Source of the DNA: Epiperipatus broadwayi
Taxonomy: Eukaryota; Onychophora; Udeonychophora; Euonychophora; Peripatidae
Assembly: GCA_028023455.1 (NCBI GenBank)
Contig: JAQFVV010012395.1
Coordinates: 4,216,001-4,280,000, forward strand
DNA: 64,000 nucleotides
Direction of reading: 5' to 3'
The first letter of the stretch is position 1; the number at the start of each line of letters is the position of its first letter. The position numbers were made by a program, and so were the translations under genes. Below the pieces are notes generated by a model. The model was given only the letters and a program-made list of their open reading frames with translations, searched no databases and had not been told where the DNA came from. This document shows, in pieces, positions 36,463-47,119 of this stretch.

Positions 36463-37756
36463 TTACACATAATCTTTAAATCTTTCCGGTTTCCTTTTAA
36501 TTCTAAGCGGCCTGGGTGATTTGCTCTTCCGTGCTTCTGGTCGAAGTTCTTCCGTTATAACATCTTTGTGTTCCTCCCCTACGTATTGTTTTTCTGATTT
36601 CTTTTCTATATTTCTTTCATTTTCCTCTGTCTCATTGCTGTTCAAATTCTGCCAAAACTCCAGTGGGACTTGATCTAATTCTCGTTTTCTTAAGTGGTTG
36701 ATGTGCCTTCTATATTTGTTACCATTTTCCCCTTCCACTACATATATTTGTGTCGATATATTTTGTCCAATTGTTCCTTTAATCCATACTTTCTGTATGA
36801 CATCTCGAACCCAGACTGGTTCTCCCATTTTAAAGTTTTTATATGATTGCACATCTCATGTATATTTCATTTCAGTTGGTTTCAGAACTTCTAATTGTAT
36901 TTGTAATTTCCGTCCAAACATCAATTCTGCTGGCGTTTTTCCTGTAATCGTCGATGGAGTAGTATGCTGGGTTAACATAAATCCCTGTAATTTTTCCTGT
37001 AAATCAATATTAGTAGTGTTCATTTTCTTCAGAAACATCTTCACTTGCCGAACTGCATTCTCCGCCAATCCATTTGATTGCGGGTGATATGCTGGTGAGT
37101 ATAAGTGACGGATCCCCCCAGCATCAAAAAACTGTCTAAGTTCATTGCTTGCAAAACCAGCTCCATTGTCCATTACGATAACTTCTGGCAGGCCATGAAT
37201 TGAACATGTTGACTTAAGACATTTAATCGTCTCGGCCGCACTGGTATTCCTTACTATATGGCACTCACTCCATTTTGAGAATGCATCAGCTAATATCAGT
37301 AGCATCTTGTTGTTCACTGGCCCTGCATGATCCATATGCACTCTTTCCCATGGCTTAGTTGCTTCCTTCCATTGCGATAATATTTTACTTGGCAACTGCA
37401 CTTCAGTTTGACATGCATCACAGCGCTTTATGTAAATTTTCAATATCTTCATTTATTTTAGGCCACCAGACATAGCTACGTGCCAAAGCTTTCGCTCGCA
37501 CTATGCCCGGATGCCCTTCATGTATAAGTTTTAATGTGTTTTTTCTCCCTTCCGGAGATATCACTACTCTATCACCCATAATAATACACTTATTACTAAC
37601 TGAAAGATTAAACCTGTTTGTCCAAAACCCCATGGCTAAGTAATTGGGTTTGGATTTAGGCCAGCCATTCTTAATCCACTGAATCAGGCATTCGTATCTT
37701 TTTTCATTCTCTGTCCATTTTCTGACCGTGTTAGAATTTAATACGCCTGAGTTCAT
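36463..37756 (-). pseudogene. Gypsy integrase region (zinc finger, DDE core, C-terminal)
   Basis: From 37756 downward: an HHCC-type zinc-binding region (LIHEGHPG ... with CDACQ after a frameshift near 37440), then the catalytic core with the three acidic landmarks MDHAGP, VMDNGAGF and GLAENAVRQ (the DDE triad is present), then a basic C-terminal region (GEPVWVRD ... RRHINHLRKRE) as in gypsy integrases. Lesions: one frameshift between zinc finger and core, and one TGA between core and tail at about 36854. It joins the processed cDNA ends to target DNA in active relatives. Confidence 0.88.
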
Positions 37757-38209
37757 TTAATCTATGTAATTTATTTCTATTTCCATTTTGCTTTTTTCCC
37801 TCCTATCTGGAAAATGTGATAACGCGTCAGCGTGTGGTATTTCCTTCCCCTTTTTATAAACTAGTTTATAATCATACGCGGTAAGTATATTTCTCCACCG
37901 CAGCATACGCGGGCTTAAATGCTTTGGAGCAGCCCGATCGTTACTTAATATTCCCAATAATGGTTTGTGATCTGTAACAATTTCAAAACTACGACCAAAC
38001 ACATATTGATGATATTTTTTTATTGCAAAAATGATTGCAAGCGCCTCTTTATCTATTTGACTATAGCTGACCTCTGCTTTCGACATAACTCTGGATGCAA
38101 ATGCCAGTGGCCGTTCTTTATCTCCTATGGGATGGGCTAATACCATTCCCACTCCCCAGTCTGATGCGTCTGTAGTAATCCTTACCTCCAGGTTACTATC
38201 AAAATGCAT
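37757..38209 (-). pseudogene. Gypsy RNase H region
   Basis: It begins in the connection region (ITTDASDWGVG, the first catalytic Asp context), continues with IDKEALAI (Glu) and VTDHKPL (Asp), and ends with HADALSH. This is the usual RNase H of Ty3/gypsy pol. An in-frame TAA separates it from the integrase part. Confidence 0.88.
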
Positions 38210-38238
38210 TAATAGAATATCTGATGTTAATAATTCTT

Positions 38239-39553
38239 TTATTTCATGAAATGCTTTATCTTGGATTTCTGTCCAGATCCATTTTTTTTCTTTCTTAATA
38301 ACTCGTACATAGGTTTCGCTACCATCGCTTTATTTTTCAAGAATGGTTCAAAAAAATTCATGAGTCCTAGAAACGCCTGAAGTTGTTTTACGTTTCTAGG
38401 TTTTTCTGCATTTCTGACTGCTCTGATTTTATTTTCCAGCGGTCTTTTTCCTTTATCACTTATAGTATGGCCTAAAAATTCTAATTCCTGAGTTATCCAC
38501 ACACATTTTTCTTTATTCAACTTCACTCCTGCTTGATTTAGTTTAAAACATACGTCGGCAATTTTTTCTCTTAAAGTTTCACTAGACGTTGCCGTTATTA
38601 AGATTATCGTCGTAGTATGGGATTACTCCTTTTAACCTTGCAACAATAAGTTTTAATTTAGCCTGAAAAATGTTCAGCGCTGTTGTTATCCCAAAAGGAA
38701 GCCTATTGCATTTGTACAGCCCAAAAGGTGTGGTTAACGTCCACATACGTGCTGTATTTTCGGTAACTTTCAACTGGTGAAATGCCGAATTAAGATCAAG
38801 CTTCGCGAAATATTTTGCATTAGCTAAATTCACCAAAACTTCTCTCACGTTAGGAACTGGATACGCTCCTTTATTTAAAAACTTATTAACTGTGCAACGA
38901 TAATCCCCACACATTTTGATCTGTCCATCAGGCTTCGTTATTACAACTATGGGCGTAGCCCATTCCACGTCTTCTACTGCCATTAGAACGCTTTTATTTA
39001 CTAGTTTTTTCAATTTCTCCTCAACTTTATCTCTCTGGGCAAAAGGAATCTTTCTAGGTTTACATACTATTGGATGAGCATTGTCCAATAGTTCTACGTC
39101 TACTGGATTAGTTTTAATCAAGCCTAACTCTTCCGAAAATAAGTCTGGATATTTTTCCATTATTTCTTTTTCCACCGTAACTTTTTTAATTATATTTATT
39201 GAGATTCCTAATTCTCGAAACCATTCTCTCCCAATTATCGGGGTTAGTTCATTTTTTACAATATATAACGGTAATTCACACTTTTTTTTTCTGTAACTAA
39301 CTGGGACTTTAGTCACTCCCACTAGTTCTATTCACTGCCCGGTTATACCTTTTATTTTTATGTTTGACTTTTTTATTTCTAGCGACTGGTCTTTATGTAT
39401 TTCTTTCCAAATTTTTTCTGAAATTAAAGAAATACCAGATCCACTGTCAACTTCCATTACTACTTCCTTCTTCCCTATTATAATTGTTAGTACATACTGG
39501 CTTTTGTCTTGCCATGTATTGTCCAATGTGCTATTAACTTGTTCGTACTTCAC
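38239..39553 (-). pseudogene. Gypsy protease and reverse transcriptase regions
   Basis: Protease with active-site DSG in VDSGSGISLIS (about 39452). Reverse transcriptase with KPDGQIKMCGDYR, AKLDLNSAFHQ, LPFGIT and the YYDD box. Lesions seen: TGA between protease and RT at about 39329, a 1-nt insertion right after YYDD, and a further frameshift in an A-run near 38283. The thumb part (LEFLGHTIS, QLQAFLGL) follows in the shifted frame. It is non-functional as it stands. Confidence 0.9.
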
Positions 39554-39601
39554 TTCTCTTCGGTTTTCTGTATCTAGTTTCTCTTTTTGTTTTGGTTTCT
39601 T

Positions 39602-40357
39602 ACAAACCTTCGCTAAGTGACCTTTATTCCCACAGTTATAACAATTTTCCTTCCGCCATCGACAGTACTAGGCTACGTGCCCTGTTTTTCCACAACAATA
39701 ACATTTCCAAACATCATTTTTCTCTCTGTCTGCCTTCAGTGTTGTATGTGTAAAACTATTTTCCGTTTTATATATAGTCGCTCTATTTTCTACTTCGGTC
39801 TTATTTCTAAATGCTGCAGCCTGTTCTAAAACTGCTTCAAAAGCGTTACCCTTTTTGATCGCCAATTCATAAGTCAAATCTGATTCTGTTAATAGGTTTT
39901 GTCTTAACCTTTCATCTGCCATTCCCCAAAGCAACTGATCTAATAAAGCTTGGTCACCATAATTTCCATATTGACAGTCTTTTATCAACTGCATTAATGC
40001 TATGTCATACTCTTTTATTTTTTCACCGTTTGCTTGCCTTCTGTTACGCAATGCCAATCTTGCTATGAATTTAGACAGTTGCGGGCTGAAATAATCTGTT
40101 ATTTTCTGTACTATTTCTTCATATTCGACTGAGTCCAAAATAGGTCCCTCAAATAACTTATTTACTATTCCTATTAATCTCGTCCCTGACAAACATAATA
40201 AAGCTGCCACTTTTCTACTATTGTCCGTAATTTCGTTCAACTTAAAAAAATTCTGCAACTGAATTCCATATAATGGCCATTCCCCTGGATTTTCTACATT
40301 AAATTCAGATATTGACCCCTGTCCAATCGACATTTTCTTATCTACAAGTTCGTTCAA
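39602..40357 (-). pseudogene. Gypsy gag region
   Basis: The start is probably the ATG at 40333 (MSIGQGS), close behind the primer site; an upstream ATG at 40357 is in the same frame. It contains a capsid-like region and a CCHC zinc knuckle (CYCCGKTGHVA). It then has an in-frame TAG, followed by a second knuckle (CYNCGNKGHLAKVC). The TAG lies between the knuckles, so it is a lesion and not the natural end. Confidence 0.85.
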
Positions 40358-40369
40358 CCGACTGCGCCA
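40358..40369 (-). other. Gypsy primer binding site
   Basis: TGGCGCAGTCGG on the minus strand, 2 nt inside the 5' LTR. It starts with the usual TGG complementary to tRNA 3' CCA. The tRNA species was not verified. Confidence 0.75.
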
Positions 40370-40371
40370 AT

Positions 40372-41112
40372 TTGCTTTGTATTCACATGTAACAAATTAA
40401 ATAAATAAAAAGATTTTTACTACAACTAGAATACAGCAATTTATTTATATTTTAGTTTATAACAATTTTGAGTTCATAATACATATAAGAAATTATATAC
40501 ATAATCGCGTGTCCGATTTCCCCACTAACAGTTCTATTCTAAGATGGCCTGTCTGCCAAAACCTCTTCTTAAAGTCTATTAATATTTTAATTATTCCGTA
40601 TTCTAAAATTAGCCATTTTAGGTGTACAAAAATAATAATAAGATCGAGAAGATCTGTAATTACCTATAAGGATCTTGGAACCTTCAGACTCCGCTAGTTC
40701 TGGGTTATACCTCCGTTGTTCGTATATCCCTTTCTCTATATAAAGATTCCCACTCCGGTCACACAGCAAGCTGAAAATATTCTGTGTTTTAAAATTACCC
40801 GGCTTCGCTTTCTTTTTCTCCTTTGTTCTGCTTTCGCTTGATCCTTATCAGTCCTTTTAATTAATTAATTGTACTTTCGTTTTTAATTAGAAATCATTAC
40901 TTTACTTCAATTAGTAAATCTTTATTTTAGACTTTAATTAGTGAATGTTTGATTTAGATTTTAATTAATGAATGTTATCATATAAAACAATCTATCTTAT
41001 TTTCGTATTTTAATCAAAACCCCCATAACGTTTTTTACTTGTATTTTTAAAATCTGCCTTTTTATTTTTACTTCTGGAGTACACTATTATTATTATTATT
41101 CCAAATACTATA
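40372..41112 (-). repeat. Gypsy 5' LTR
   Basis: 741 bp, matching 35692-36428 except for about 20 substitutions and a 4-bp indel (AATG duplicated near 40970). The primer site adjoins it at 40369. Confidence 0.92.
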
Positions 41113-41740
41113 CCATTGACTCAACATGAGTGTGAAGTTAGCGCTAGTTGTATTTGTTCAGTTTGCAAACGAATGTGTTTTTCGGCAAATATCGATAATA
41201 ATTAAAAGTGTATTAAAAAAATGTAAATTATGCATAAAAATATATTATTTTGAATAAAATTAAATATTATAGTTTAAAAAAAGTTTGTCTTGTATCAATT
41301 TTTTTCAAATTTGAAATTTTTTATTAGTCATATTTTATTTCCTTATTTTTTTTTTTTTTGCACGAATTTTAAAGTAATTTTACGTTGGTGCTTTGCTTTT
41401 ACGCGAATTTTGAAAAATCACAGACTGCATCCCCCCTTTTTCAATGCAAGTTACGTCTATTTTTGCGTGATTTTGTTTGCGCGTGTTTTCTGAGGAACCT
41501 ATCTATCGCGTAAAACGAGACCCAGGTGTATACAAGCAGCAAAGATTACAAATTATAAAATTATTATATAAAAGCCTTTTTCGGCAAATTATGTTTTTTG
41601 CCCTTTTCAATATGACTCCACGATTTAAAGGGCAAAAAACATAATTTGCCGAAAAAGGCTTTTATATAATAATTTTATAATGTGTAATCTTTGTTGCTTG
41701 TATATATGTATTTTAAACATATTTGACTATTGTAAACTTG

Positions 41741-42320
41741 AAGTGCAAGATAAAAAAAGAATTGGTTTTAATTCTGATTCTTTTTCTGTATAGTATTTTA
41801 CATTAACAAAATGATGAAATTAAAATTTTCTGGATCATTACAGAAAGCTTATGAATTAATAAAAAAAATTGGTGGATCTGTTGTTCTTCAATAGACTATT
41901 ATTAATTGATTAAATATATATGTTTATATTTAAAGATAGAACAAGCTTAAATACTACTATACTTTGGAGCCTTTCCAGCACACTAACAAAGAAGAATAGT
42001 AATGATAAAGAAGGTGCTTATCAAAAAGTTGGAAATGGTTTAGTCTTATATTGTTTTATGATTTAGACCAAAATAATTGAATATCCATTTGCTGATCAAT
42101 GGTTAATCAGTTTGTTGAATTGATTATGGATATATTATCTGAGGGGAAATTTTTCAAGCTTGTTTAGACTTTTGTAGATATCCGAAAAAAAAATTCCAAA
42201 GTTCACCCAGGTGTAAACTTCAATTTGAGGATATAAGAGGTATATACATAGTGTCTATACTATAAGGTCTTTATAATTTATGTATGTGTATATATATATA
42301 AATTATTATCATTCTAATCA
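41741..42320. other. Non-coding intronic stretch
   Basis: AT-rich; no repeat family or gene recognised. Confidence 0.45.
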
Positions 42321-42325
42321 AAACT

Positions 42326-42454
42326 TAAATAAACCAATAGAATTTCAATAAACTGTTGCTAAGGTAACACCATTTAAATATTAAGAGGCTTTCTTTTACC
42401 AAGAAATGGGTGTTGCTTTGACAACAGATTTTTGATATTCTATTGGTTTATTTA
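42326..42454. mobile_element. Small MITE (~48-bp TIRs)
   Basis: TAAATAAACCAATAGAAT..CAA at the left is repeated inverted as TTGATATTCTATTGGTTTATTTA at the right; CTGTTG and CAACAG also pair further in. Spacer about 35 bp. Confidence 0.65.
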
Positions 42455-43566
42455 GCTTTAGCTGTGATGTAATTTATATATGACACTATATAAAGATATT
42501 CCCTATCTGTGTATAAAAACAAAAAAAAATGTAAAAACCTTCACCGACTGTCAGTTGACTATTCAGGAGTCTTCAGCATTTCACTGACAAATGATAATGG
42601 AGAGGGCTGATGAATTAAAGCAGTTTTACTTAAATTAAGGTTGATAGTGGTAAAATTTTAAATGTGACTACCAAAAACAACTTTCTCTCTCCATGAACAG
42701 TTACTTTCATCCTACTCAAGAGTCAGCTACTTTAGAATTATTAACTTGAATAGTAAAAAGAAGCAAAAGAAAGTTGCTAAATGCAGAAGTCCATTAATTC
42801 CAGCTTTGAATTATAGTTCTTAGTGATGAAAACCAGAAAGCAATCAATTAGGAGATGAGAATTTATAGCATTATACCATCAGGTGACTACTGATTATACA
42901 AACTTATAATAGCTGTCTCTAGAGTAGGGTGAAAGTAAATGCTTTTGGAAACATGAGTAAGCACATGAAAGAACACATGATGTTATTGATATTAATCTTC
43001 CTTCTCCATCTACATTTTAACTGTTTCAACCAAAAACAAAATATAGCTATCATATTCTACTAGCATGTATATTAATTTATTTTATAAAAATGTACATTAG
43101 GCATTACTATAAACATGTTTGATAAGAAACATCTTTTAATAACTGATTTCTGATAGATAGATATAAGGCTAAATCATTATGAAATTACACATAAAAACTG
43201 CTCAAACTTATGTTATTTTCAAAAGCTCAAATGAAAATCCGACTGAAGTAACAAAATAATAAATCTATAACTTGAAATAAAATTTTATTAATTATTAAAA
43301 ATAACTGCTATTTCATACATAAAATATTTAAAATATTAAATATAACCTTAATACCCTTTTCAATTTGGTCACCCTTGTCGTAAGCTACTGTTATATTATT
43401 TATTTTTAGAGGATAAAATTATTATAAATATTTTTTAAAAAATACAATGGTTTCTATTTTTTTAACTTAATAATTTTTCATTTGTTAATTCTATACATAA
43501 TTCATAAATAAATAAAACAAAAAACACATTGCAAAGTTTTCAACAAGCAGTGAACGATTACCTTAC

Positions 43567-43668
43567 CTGTGCTGTAAGCCATAAGCCTGATAAAATCAGT
43601 GTCTTCCGGAAAGTAAAAGAAACATAGGGGGTTACCAATGGAAGTAAACTCAGATACCAAATGAAATA
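43567..43668 (-). CDS. PIGM: PIGM exon encoding YFIWYL...WLTAQ
   Basis: 102 bp, 34 codons, phase 0 at both ends. Acceptor TTTTCTTTTAAG and donor CAG then GTAAGG. It encodes YFIWYLSLLPLVTPYV followed by a hydrophobic helix ending LWLTAQ. In GPI mannosyltransferase I the block directly follows KVCTSQ (encoded by 56473-56722) and precedes LWLLPAY (32913-33071), so order and frame agree. This covers the membrane-embedded C-terminal half of the enzyme. Confidence 0.9.
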
Positions 43669-43744
43669 CTTAAAAGAAAATTATATATATATCAATTTTA
43701 GTCAATTCTATTCATACTAAAGGTTTTAAAAAGATAGATATTAT

Positions 43745-44352
43745 AATAAACATCACATGGCCACCATTTCTTATGCTTGTGTATAATTGTTAAACAAAGC
43801 AAAACTCTCTCCATACAGTAGTGCCACCCTGTGCCAACCAGAGTAATCAATGGATGCCAGAAGGCTGGTGCATAAAATCACCATCTAGTGCCTACTCATC
43901 CAGTATCCCCAGACCAGTTTCTGGCTTGTGGTAGTCATATGATGTTTATTGGCTTAAAATCAATCCTGCCTAATAGGATAGTGGTGGCTATGGTTATTAA
44001 AGAACCAAAGACACCAAAATGTATAGGTACTGAACTGAGTTCAGACCTATATGACTATATAAGGTGATGAGCTTGGATTGAAAACATATAAGATGTTTTC
44101 AATTTAAGACTCATAATTTTGTAGTTAAGTGGAGATAAAAGGTGGTGGCTACTGGAGGGTTGCATTGGATCCTAAGATCTAAGTGCAGTGCTCTCAGATC
44201 CAAGGCTCCTCTCTGACAAAGTCCATAAGCCAGAAACTAGTCTGGAGATATTGGATGAGTAGGCACTAGATGGGGATTTTCTGCACAAGTCTTCTGGCAT
44301 CCATTGATTACTCTAGCTCGCTGTATGTGGCAATATGTATAGTGAGTTTTGC
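43745..44352. mobile_element. Fold-back element, hammerhead family 3
   Basis: 43790-43945 is inverted relative to 44220-44350 (GCAAAACTCTCTCCATACAG, AGTAATCAATGGATGCCAGAAG, CACCATCTAGTGCCTACTCATCC). The right arm also carries the upstream unit (AGGTGGTGGCTACTGGAGGG, AGTGCTCTCAGATCC) shared with 56260-56340. Left arm keeps only GAAACUGGUC of the ribozyme; the right arm has a mutated core. It is intronic in PIGM, just beyond the exon at 43567-43668. Confidence 0.7.
44205..44252 (+). ncRNA. Degenerate hammerhead motif HHR3b
   Basis: CUCCUCU, CUGACAA, AGUCCAUAAGCCA, GAAA, ACUAGU, C, UGGAGAU. It is homologous to 56212-56258 but with G8 to A, a broken stem II and A2.1 to U. Not expected to cleave. 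Confidence 0.45.
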
Positions 44353-45059
44353 CTATTTTAAAATAGATATTATAATGAGCTATAATAACTTTGAAGATCA
44401 GGAAAAAAAAGTTGTATAATTTTTTCTTATAAATTTTATTAAATATCAGTGCACTTGAAGCAATGCATATATCGAAACTCAAATTTTTTGCCCAATTCAT
44501 TAAAACATTTCCAGAACAACTGTTGTTACAATAATTTTTTATATAAACATTTATCACTTATTTTCATAAGAAAGAAAAAATCCAATGTGTGGAAATGTGA
44601 GGGTTTTTGAGTGTCAAAGATTTAATCATCTCTTCTAATATATCATTTTAAAAAATAATATTCACACCATATTTGAACCCTAATATGGGACTGCTGTCAA
44701 TAAACTGTATTCTGTAGTATCGATTGTTACCATTTTCTTATAAATGAAAAGAGCATATGCATATTTAAAACATGCATTTGGTAAAGCATGAAATATTTGG
44801 AGATAATAAAAATTAATATCACTTTAGACCACAGCAGACAAAAGTTGAAAATTTTATAAACTTGTAAAGAAAAAAGTAAATAATATTTTAAAAGTTAATA
44901 ATGTTTACAAAAAATTAAAAATAAGTTGTACCATTTGTAAAATTATTAGATTCTCGCTGATTTTAAATTCCATAACATCTTAAGGACATTATTTAATTGA
45001 CAGACTAAAAACCAAACTTTTTTCTTATCATCAGCAATATTTATCTGCTAATAAGCAAG

Positions 45060-45760
45060 TCCTTTATATCAATTCATAATATTTTCGCCAAACCTTGTAA
45101 ATGACTCTTACTCTGCTCCGAAACTCTCCCTGCCCTCTCCCCGTTTAGATAATCATCCAATGTCTTTCTTTTTTTACTTCTTATTCCATCCTCTACAGTT
45201 CTAACATAATATCTTTCACAATTCCTCTGCCTCAAAATATTTTCCCAGACCAAGACCTTTTCATTATCCTCAACAATCTTTTTTTTTTAATAACTCTTTC
45301 CAACATCTCTATTTCTGATAATCTTATCCTTTCAACTTACCTTTTTGATTCTCCACTGAAACTAAAAATTTCCATCTCTTCTTATAAATTCTCCCAATAA
45401 AGCTTTTCCCCACCCAAAAGTCAAGAAGTTTTTTTTCTTAAATCTAATTTCACTTTTTACAAAATTATTTCTTAATCTTATTAAAATGCTGTTTAAATTT
45501 TGCAATTCTTATTCTAATTGCTTTACTATTATCAATATCTCAGATATTTGAAAGCAATAACTTCCTGTCCACAGACCATTTTTAATCTTTTTTCTCACCA
45601 CCCATTTTCAATACTTCAGTTTTATTTGCACTCTAAATATTCTATAAATCCCAATAAACATTTTGTTAAGCTCAACCTTTGATAAGAACTATATCATCAG
45701 CATATCTAAAACAATTAACCATTTTACCCCAATCATTGTTAATTTCTGATTATCAAAACA
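45060..45760 (-). pseudogene. LINE reverse transcriptase fragment with YADD box
   Basis: Minus strand gives NNDWGKMVNCFRYADDIVLI at about 45690-45750, the palm motif of a non-LTR RT. Decayed downstream pieces in shifting frames (a KRLLRIMKR segment near 45270) resemble LINE C-terminal regions. The 5' part is missing and stops are frequent. It lies within a PIGM intron, sense to PIGM. Confidence 0.6.
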
Positions 45761-46223
45761 GGTTTTATAATTCATCTAAGTACAAATATGTTACTAATAA
45801 ATACTTTGACTATAAAGGAACATCAATAATAGATTGTGAAATTTGAATTTATTTTGTTAATCCATCCTTCCTGATGAATTTTAAAAAATTTGTTATAGGT
45901 GCAGATATGTAATGTTATGTGATGATAAAAAAAATTCCCAAAAATATCTATTTAACATCATTTTAAAGCATTGCATGGCAATTTTAGTGAACATGCAGTC
46001 TAAAACAAAGTTTATGTCATATCTGACTTTGACTTCAAGTAATGAACTAGTTTAGGTTCCATCTTGATTGGATTGAGCATTCACCGCCACAGATCAATGG
46101 ATACCCAAATAAATAACATGTCCTATGGCAGGTCTATAGGTAATGATGCTTAATGAATCCGAGTGCTTCCATTATGGAAAGGGATCTGACTAAGGTGAGA
46201 CAACAACTACCAAAGCTGTGAAA

Positions 46224-46750
46224 TAAGGTAAGTTCACATTAGAACTGGAAGCTGCTAGACATAAAACAGACAAGAGGTAAGCTGTCACAGAACAGTTGGA
46301 AAAGGTCTCCATACCTAATTATGAGGCAAGTTGTTATAGTACAAGTGGAAGTGATAAGTAAATTTATAAGCACATTTGAAGTCCCTCCCTTCTAGTTACA
46401 TGGTAACTAGAAACTAGAGGCTATAGCTCACCAAAAATGGAAGGTGGAGGTATAACATTATATATAGTTAAATATGCATATCAATATTTGTTTAATAAAT
46501 GCATATTAATTGAATTATCACTATATATAATGTTATACCTCCACTTCCTATTGTTAGTGAGGTATGGCTCGTAGTTGCTGTGCAACTATGGAAGAAAGGG
46601 ACTTCATGTGCCCTTATAAGTTTATCTACCACTTCCAGTTGTATTGTGACAGCTTGCCTTCTGAGTTGGTATGGTGACCCTTCCAGCTGTTCTAAAACAG
46701 CTTGCCACATGCCTGGATTATAACTAACAGCTTCTAGTTTTAATATAAAT
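46224..46750. mobile_element. Large fold-back element with internal ~53-bp repeats
   Basis: Arms of about 230 bp (roughly 80% by eye) share GGAGGTATAACATTATATATA at the centre-facing ends, TGAAGTCCCT, and ACTGGAAG.TG..A.ATAAA. Within each arm the motif AAGCTGT..CA.A.A.CTGGAAG recurs about every 53 bp. The 50-bp spacer is AT-rich. No ORF of note. Confidence 0.7.
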
Positions 46751-46837
46751 TTGCCTCACTGTTTGTATTTTATATCAATATAATCTTAAATATAATTTTC
46801 TAAATAAAAAATCAATGGAGATACGGAATTATTATAT

Positions 46838-47112
46838 TTGTATTTTGATATTGGACTATTTCCATCATCTAATATGTGTGTTGAATGTCTTTAGAAAAAT
46901 TCAATTTTATTTAAATATTCCAAATACATTCAACTGTTAGTAATATCACAGCAAACAGGTTAGTATATGCACTAACTGTTTATATACTTACCTGTTTATA
47001 TGATATTACTAACAGTTGAATGTATTTGGAATATTTAAATAAAATTGAATTTTTCTAAAGACATTCAACACACATATTAGATGATGGAAATAGTCCAATA
47101 TAAAAATACAAC
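46838..47112. mobile_element. Palindromic element (~133-bp arms)
   Basis: The left arm ends GTATATGCAC and the right arm begins GTTTATATAC, with 5 bp (TAACT) between. Arms are nearly identical (TCAACTGTTAGTAATATCA, TTGAATGTCTTTAG, GATGATGGAAATAGTCC). One arm is also present once at 57841-57985, where it is directly preceded by a hammerhead-like motif. Confidence 0.85.
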
Positions 47113-47119
47113 TAGAACA

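Larger units (their letters stand above)
35688..41116 (-). mobile_element. Ty3/gypsy LTR retrotransposon with CCAT target duplication
   Basis: The 5421-bp element (35692-41112) runs in minus orientation with two LTRs of about 740 bp. The tetranucleotide CCAT flanks it at 35688-35691 and 41113-41116. The order gag, protease, RT, RNase H, integrase is that of Ty3/gypsy. Gag and pol products resemble the K02A2.6-like (Mag-type) group. No envelope gene is present. By-eye LTR comparison finds about 20 substitutions and one 4-bp indel (about 97% identity). The coding region carries several stops and frameshifts, so the copy is dead. It shares PIGM's orientation and lies in the intron between the exons at 43567-43668 and 32913-33071. 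Confidence 0.92.
35064..41528. mobile_element. TA-inserting DNA transposon (Tc1/mariner or pogo-like), non-autonomous
   Basis: Terminal inverted repeats start CACCTGGGTCT and continue with GTTTTTACG (left) and CGTTTTACGCG (right, reverse complement). TA is duplicated at 35062-35063 and 41529-41530, confirmed against the intact arm of the host palindrome. Excluding the gypsy insertion, the element is about 1.04 kb (35064-35687 and 41117-41528). No transposase is visible. Several ACGCG-type motifs recur near the ends, which resembles Tigger/pogo elements. A nested 28-bp hairpin lies at 35136-35225. Confidence 0.8.
35034..41732. mobile_element. Palindromic MITE (~232 bp), split by a nested insertion
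   Basis: Arm 1 is 35034-35063 plus 41531 to about 41610; arm 2 runs from about 41627 to 41732. They are near-perfect inverted copies over about 100 bp (CAATAGTCAAATATGTTTAA at the ends, TTTTTCGGCAAATTATG near the centre), with a loop near ATATGACTCCACG. A TA dinucleotide flanks both ends. The intact arm 2 shows the sequence before insertion and proves that 35064-41528 was inserted into a TA in arm 1. Confidence 0.85.

Noticed and set aside
36698-37087. Plus-strand ORF of 129 codons inside the gypsy element
   Set aside because: It is antisense to the integrase region, whose minus-strand product has clear motifs.
39081-39829. Plus-strand ORFs over gypsy protease and gag
   Set aside because: Antisense shadows of the recognised pol and gag frames.
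42540-42610. Possible hammerhead on the minus strand (CUGAAGA, GACU/AGUC)
   Set aside because: GAAA is missing and the stem II position overlaps the core, so the fold does not work.
44237-44557. Minus-strand ORF of 106 codons
   Set aside because: Its C-terminal end overlaps the family 3 fold-back and the rest is AT-rich; no homology.
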